From NCBI GenBank assembly GCA_004352715.1, contig SCFE01000065.1, positions 942,581 to 1,006,580 on the forward strand: DNA of 64,000 nt. Direction: 5' to 3'. Position numbers and translations under genes: made by a program. Positions 62,962-64,000 of the stretch are shown piece after piece (within the stretch, counting starts at the first letter, position 1; each line of letters begins with the position of its first letter). Under the pieces are notes generated by a model. That model searched no databases. It was not told the DNA's origin and saw only the letters and a program-made list of their open reading frames with translations. The DNA is from Hofstenia miamia. Taxonomy: Eukaryota > Xenacoelomorpha > Acoela.

Positions 62962-63321
62962 CCGAGCCGATCCGAGGCGAGGCGAGCCGAGCTTGAGCAC
63001 AGTATTTGATATACAGCGAGCCAAAACGAGCCTATTTTAGGCAAAGCAAGTTTATAGTTCTGCTTGTTAATTTGATTATGGAGATTTATCTTATTTTTTT
63101 GCAGTCAGTATGCCTTTCCTATAATCTTATTTAAGAAATGTTTATTAAATAATACGAAGAGCTATGTAAAAAATTCTTTGAGCACAATATTTTTAAAAAA
63201 ATACCGAGCTATGACGAGCCTCATTCAAAGATTTTATGTGGCGAGCCGAGCCGAGCCGAGCTTACACAAAATTTAAAAGAGCCGAGCCGAGCTTGGAAAT
63301 GTCGACTCGTTGACAAGTCTG
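62962..63321. mobile_element. GAGCC-family hAT-type MITE, copy J, left end missing
   Basis: TACTGTAG flanks both sides exactly (62954-62961 and 63322-63329). The left edge begins CCGAGCCGATCCGAGG, lacking just the first 16 bases (CAGACTTGTCAACGAG) of the family end. The right end GACTCGTTGACAAGTCTG carries the same G-to-A variant as copy E. Confidence 0.9.
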
Positions 63322-64000
63322 TACTGTAGCTATAAGTGGAGTACATAAAAAATTTTTGTGGAGAATTGAAGCAGTAATTAAAAAAGTTTAAGGTTAAAAA
63401 TAGGATAAGCGAGTGACAACATCAATTCAAAAGTACGGCCTTGTGTGTCGAGGTATTTTATGAAAAAGTGGTAATATATTAGTTCACAAACACTCATTTG
63501 TAATTACTTTGAAATGAATGGGCATTTCAAGTTGCCAAATGACTTAGGGAAGTGATCCAAATTCAATACGTTAACAAGTGAAAATGCAATCGTAAACAAC
63601 AATTCTAGCTTCAAATGGCTGCATACGCTTAATAAATTGATTTGCATAGATATATTTGAAGAAATATGCAGAACCTAAATGTGTCAAAGTTATTTATAAT
63701 AACATTTGCGGAAAAAATGCGCCATTTTGTTAACGGTGTTGTTAACGTATTGAATTTGGATCACTTCCCTTAGTACATGTGTTATTAAATATATCAAAGC
63801 GGAACCGAGATGCAATTTGTTGGACCAGCTCGAGCCGCAGCTCACACGCTTACCAAAAAATTAGTCCTTTACTTTAGTTTGACACGTAATCGGCCAATAA
63901 TCAATGTATGAACAAAAATATAACGTGTAAAGAAAAACAAAATCAATCCAAAATTAAGCGCCTTGCAGAGTGTATTGCATGCTAGCTGCAAAACACATTG
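63245..64000. repeat. Perfect duplicate of 27627-28382 (continues beyond the window)
   Basis: It includes the right end of MITE J, unique-looking DNA, and a 223-bp PIF-type MITE. The offset stays at 35,618 to the last base. Confidence 0.95.
63547..63769. mobile_element. PIF/Harbinger-type MITE, 223 bp, duplicate copy
   Basis: It is identical to the element at 27929-28151, with the same TTA flanks (63544-63546 and 63770-63772). It was therefore copied with its surroundings rather than inserted independently. Confidence 0.9.

Noticed and set aside
1-64000. tRNA, rRNA, CRISPR arrays, phage or plasmid genes
   Set aside because: No cloverleaf with matching A and B boxes, no rRNA-like conserved blocks and no regularly spaced direct repeats were found; the DNA is eukaryotic in character.

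Overview
The window looks like a gene-poor stretch of animal nuclear DNA from a draft assembly. It is roughly 70% A+T, broken by runs of N, and rich in relics of cut-and-paste DNA transposons: piggyBac, Tc1/mariner, hAT and PIF/Harbinger types. There are no operons, CRISPR arrays or prokaryotic signals. I could not defend any intact host gene. The coding-like segments are damaged transposases. A short interstitial (CCCTAA)n tract at 55.4 kb fits TTAGGG-type telomeres, which points away from insects, but I cannot name the species.

Layout. 0-9 kb: an ATTAATCG-iterated repeat, a possible piggyBac-like transposase tail (2.4-2.8 kb), a clear but multiply frameshifted piggyBac transposase (3.26-4.93 kb), a 122-bp piggyBac-type MITE (7.5 kb), and a 21-N gap flanked by identical sequence. 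9.8-19 kb: a PIF/Harbinger-type MITE, a 1.0-1.3 kb tandem duplication (11.4-13.7 kb), a fold-back with a telomere-like interior (14.4 kb), a GGATC-iterated island, and a long palindrome (18.6 kb). 21-29 kb: six copies of a hAT-type MITE built around (GAGCC)n arrays. 30.4-31.7 kb: an almost complete DD37D mariner with perfect terminal repeats and a TA duplication, disabled by one stop and one frameshift. 34-41 kb: a piggyBac-type MITE, a CAGTRGCGTACGCAG hAT MITE with a perfect 8-bp duplication, and an internally deleted hAT element that keeps its dimerisation domain. 42-53 kb: more GAGCC MITEs, a Tc1-like fragment, a degenerate full-length Tc1-like element (47.7-49.1 kb), a 525-bp hAT-type element (50.4 kb), and a hAT MITE locus present twice across a single N. 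55-64 kb: the telomeric tract, a 1000-N scaffold gap, an ORF-dense relic of relatively high GC that I cannot identify (59.2-61.16 kb), and three more GAGCC MITE ends.

The most informative structure is the GAGCC MITE family of 11 copies. Target-site duplications identify most copies as independent 8-bp insertions. One copy (27.3-27.7 kb) has different flanks on its two sides. Its left flank matches the right flank of the copy at 58.2 kb. Its right flank is identical, at a constant offset of 35,618 bases, to that of the copy at 63 kb. This records either recombination between MITE copies or a misassembly at them. Several other duplications that touch N runs look like unmerged haplotypes or contig ends, so the structure of this window should be used with care.
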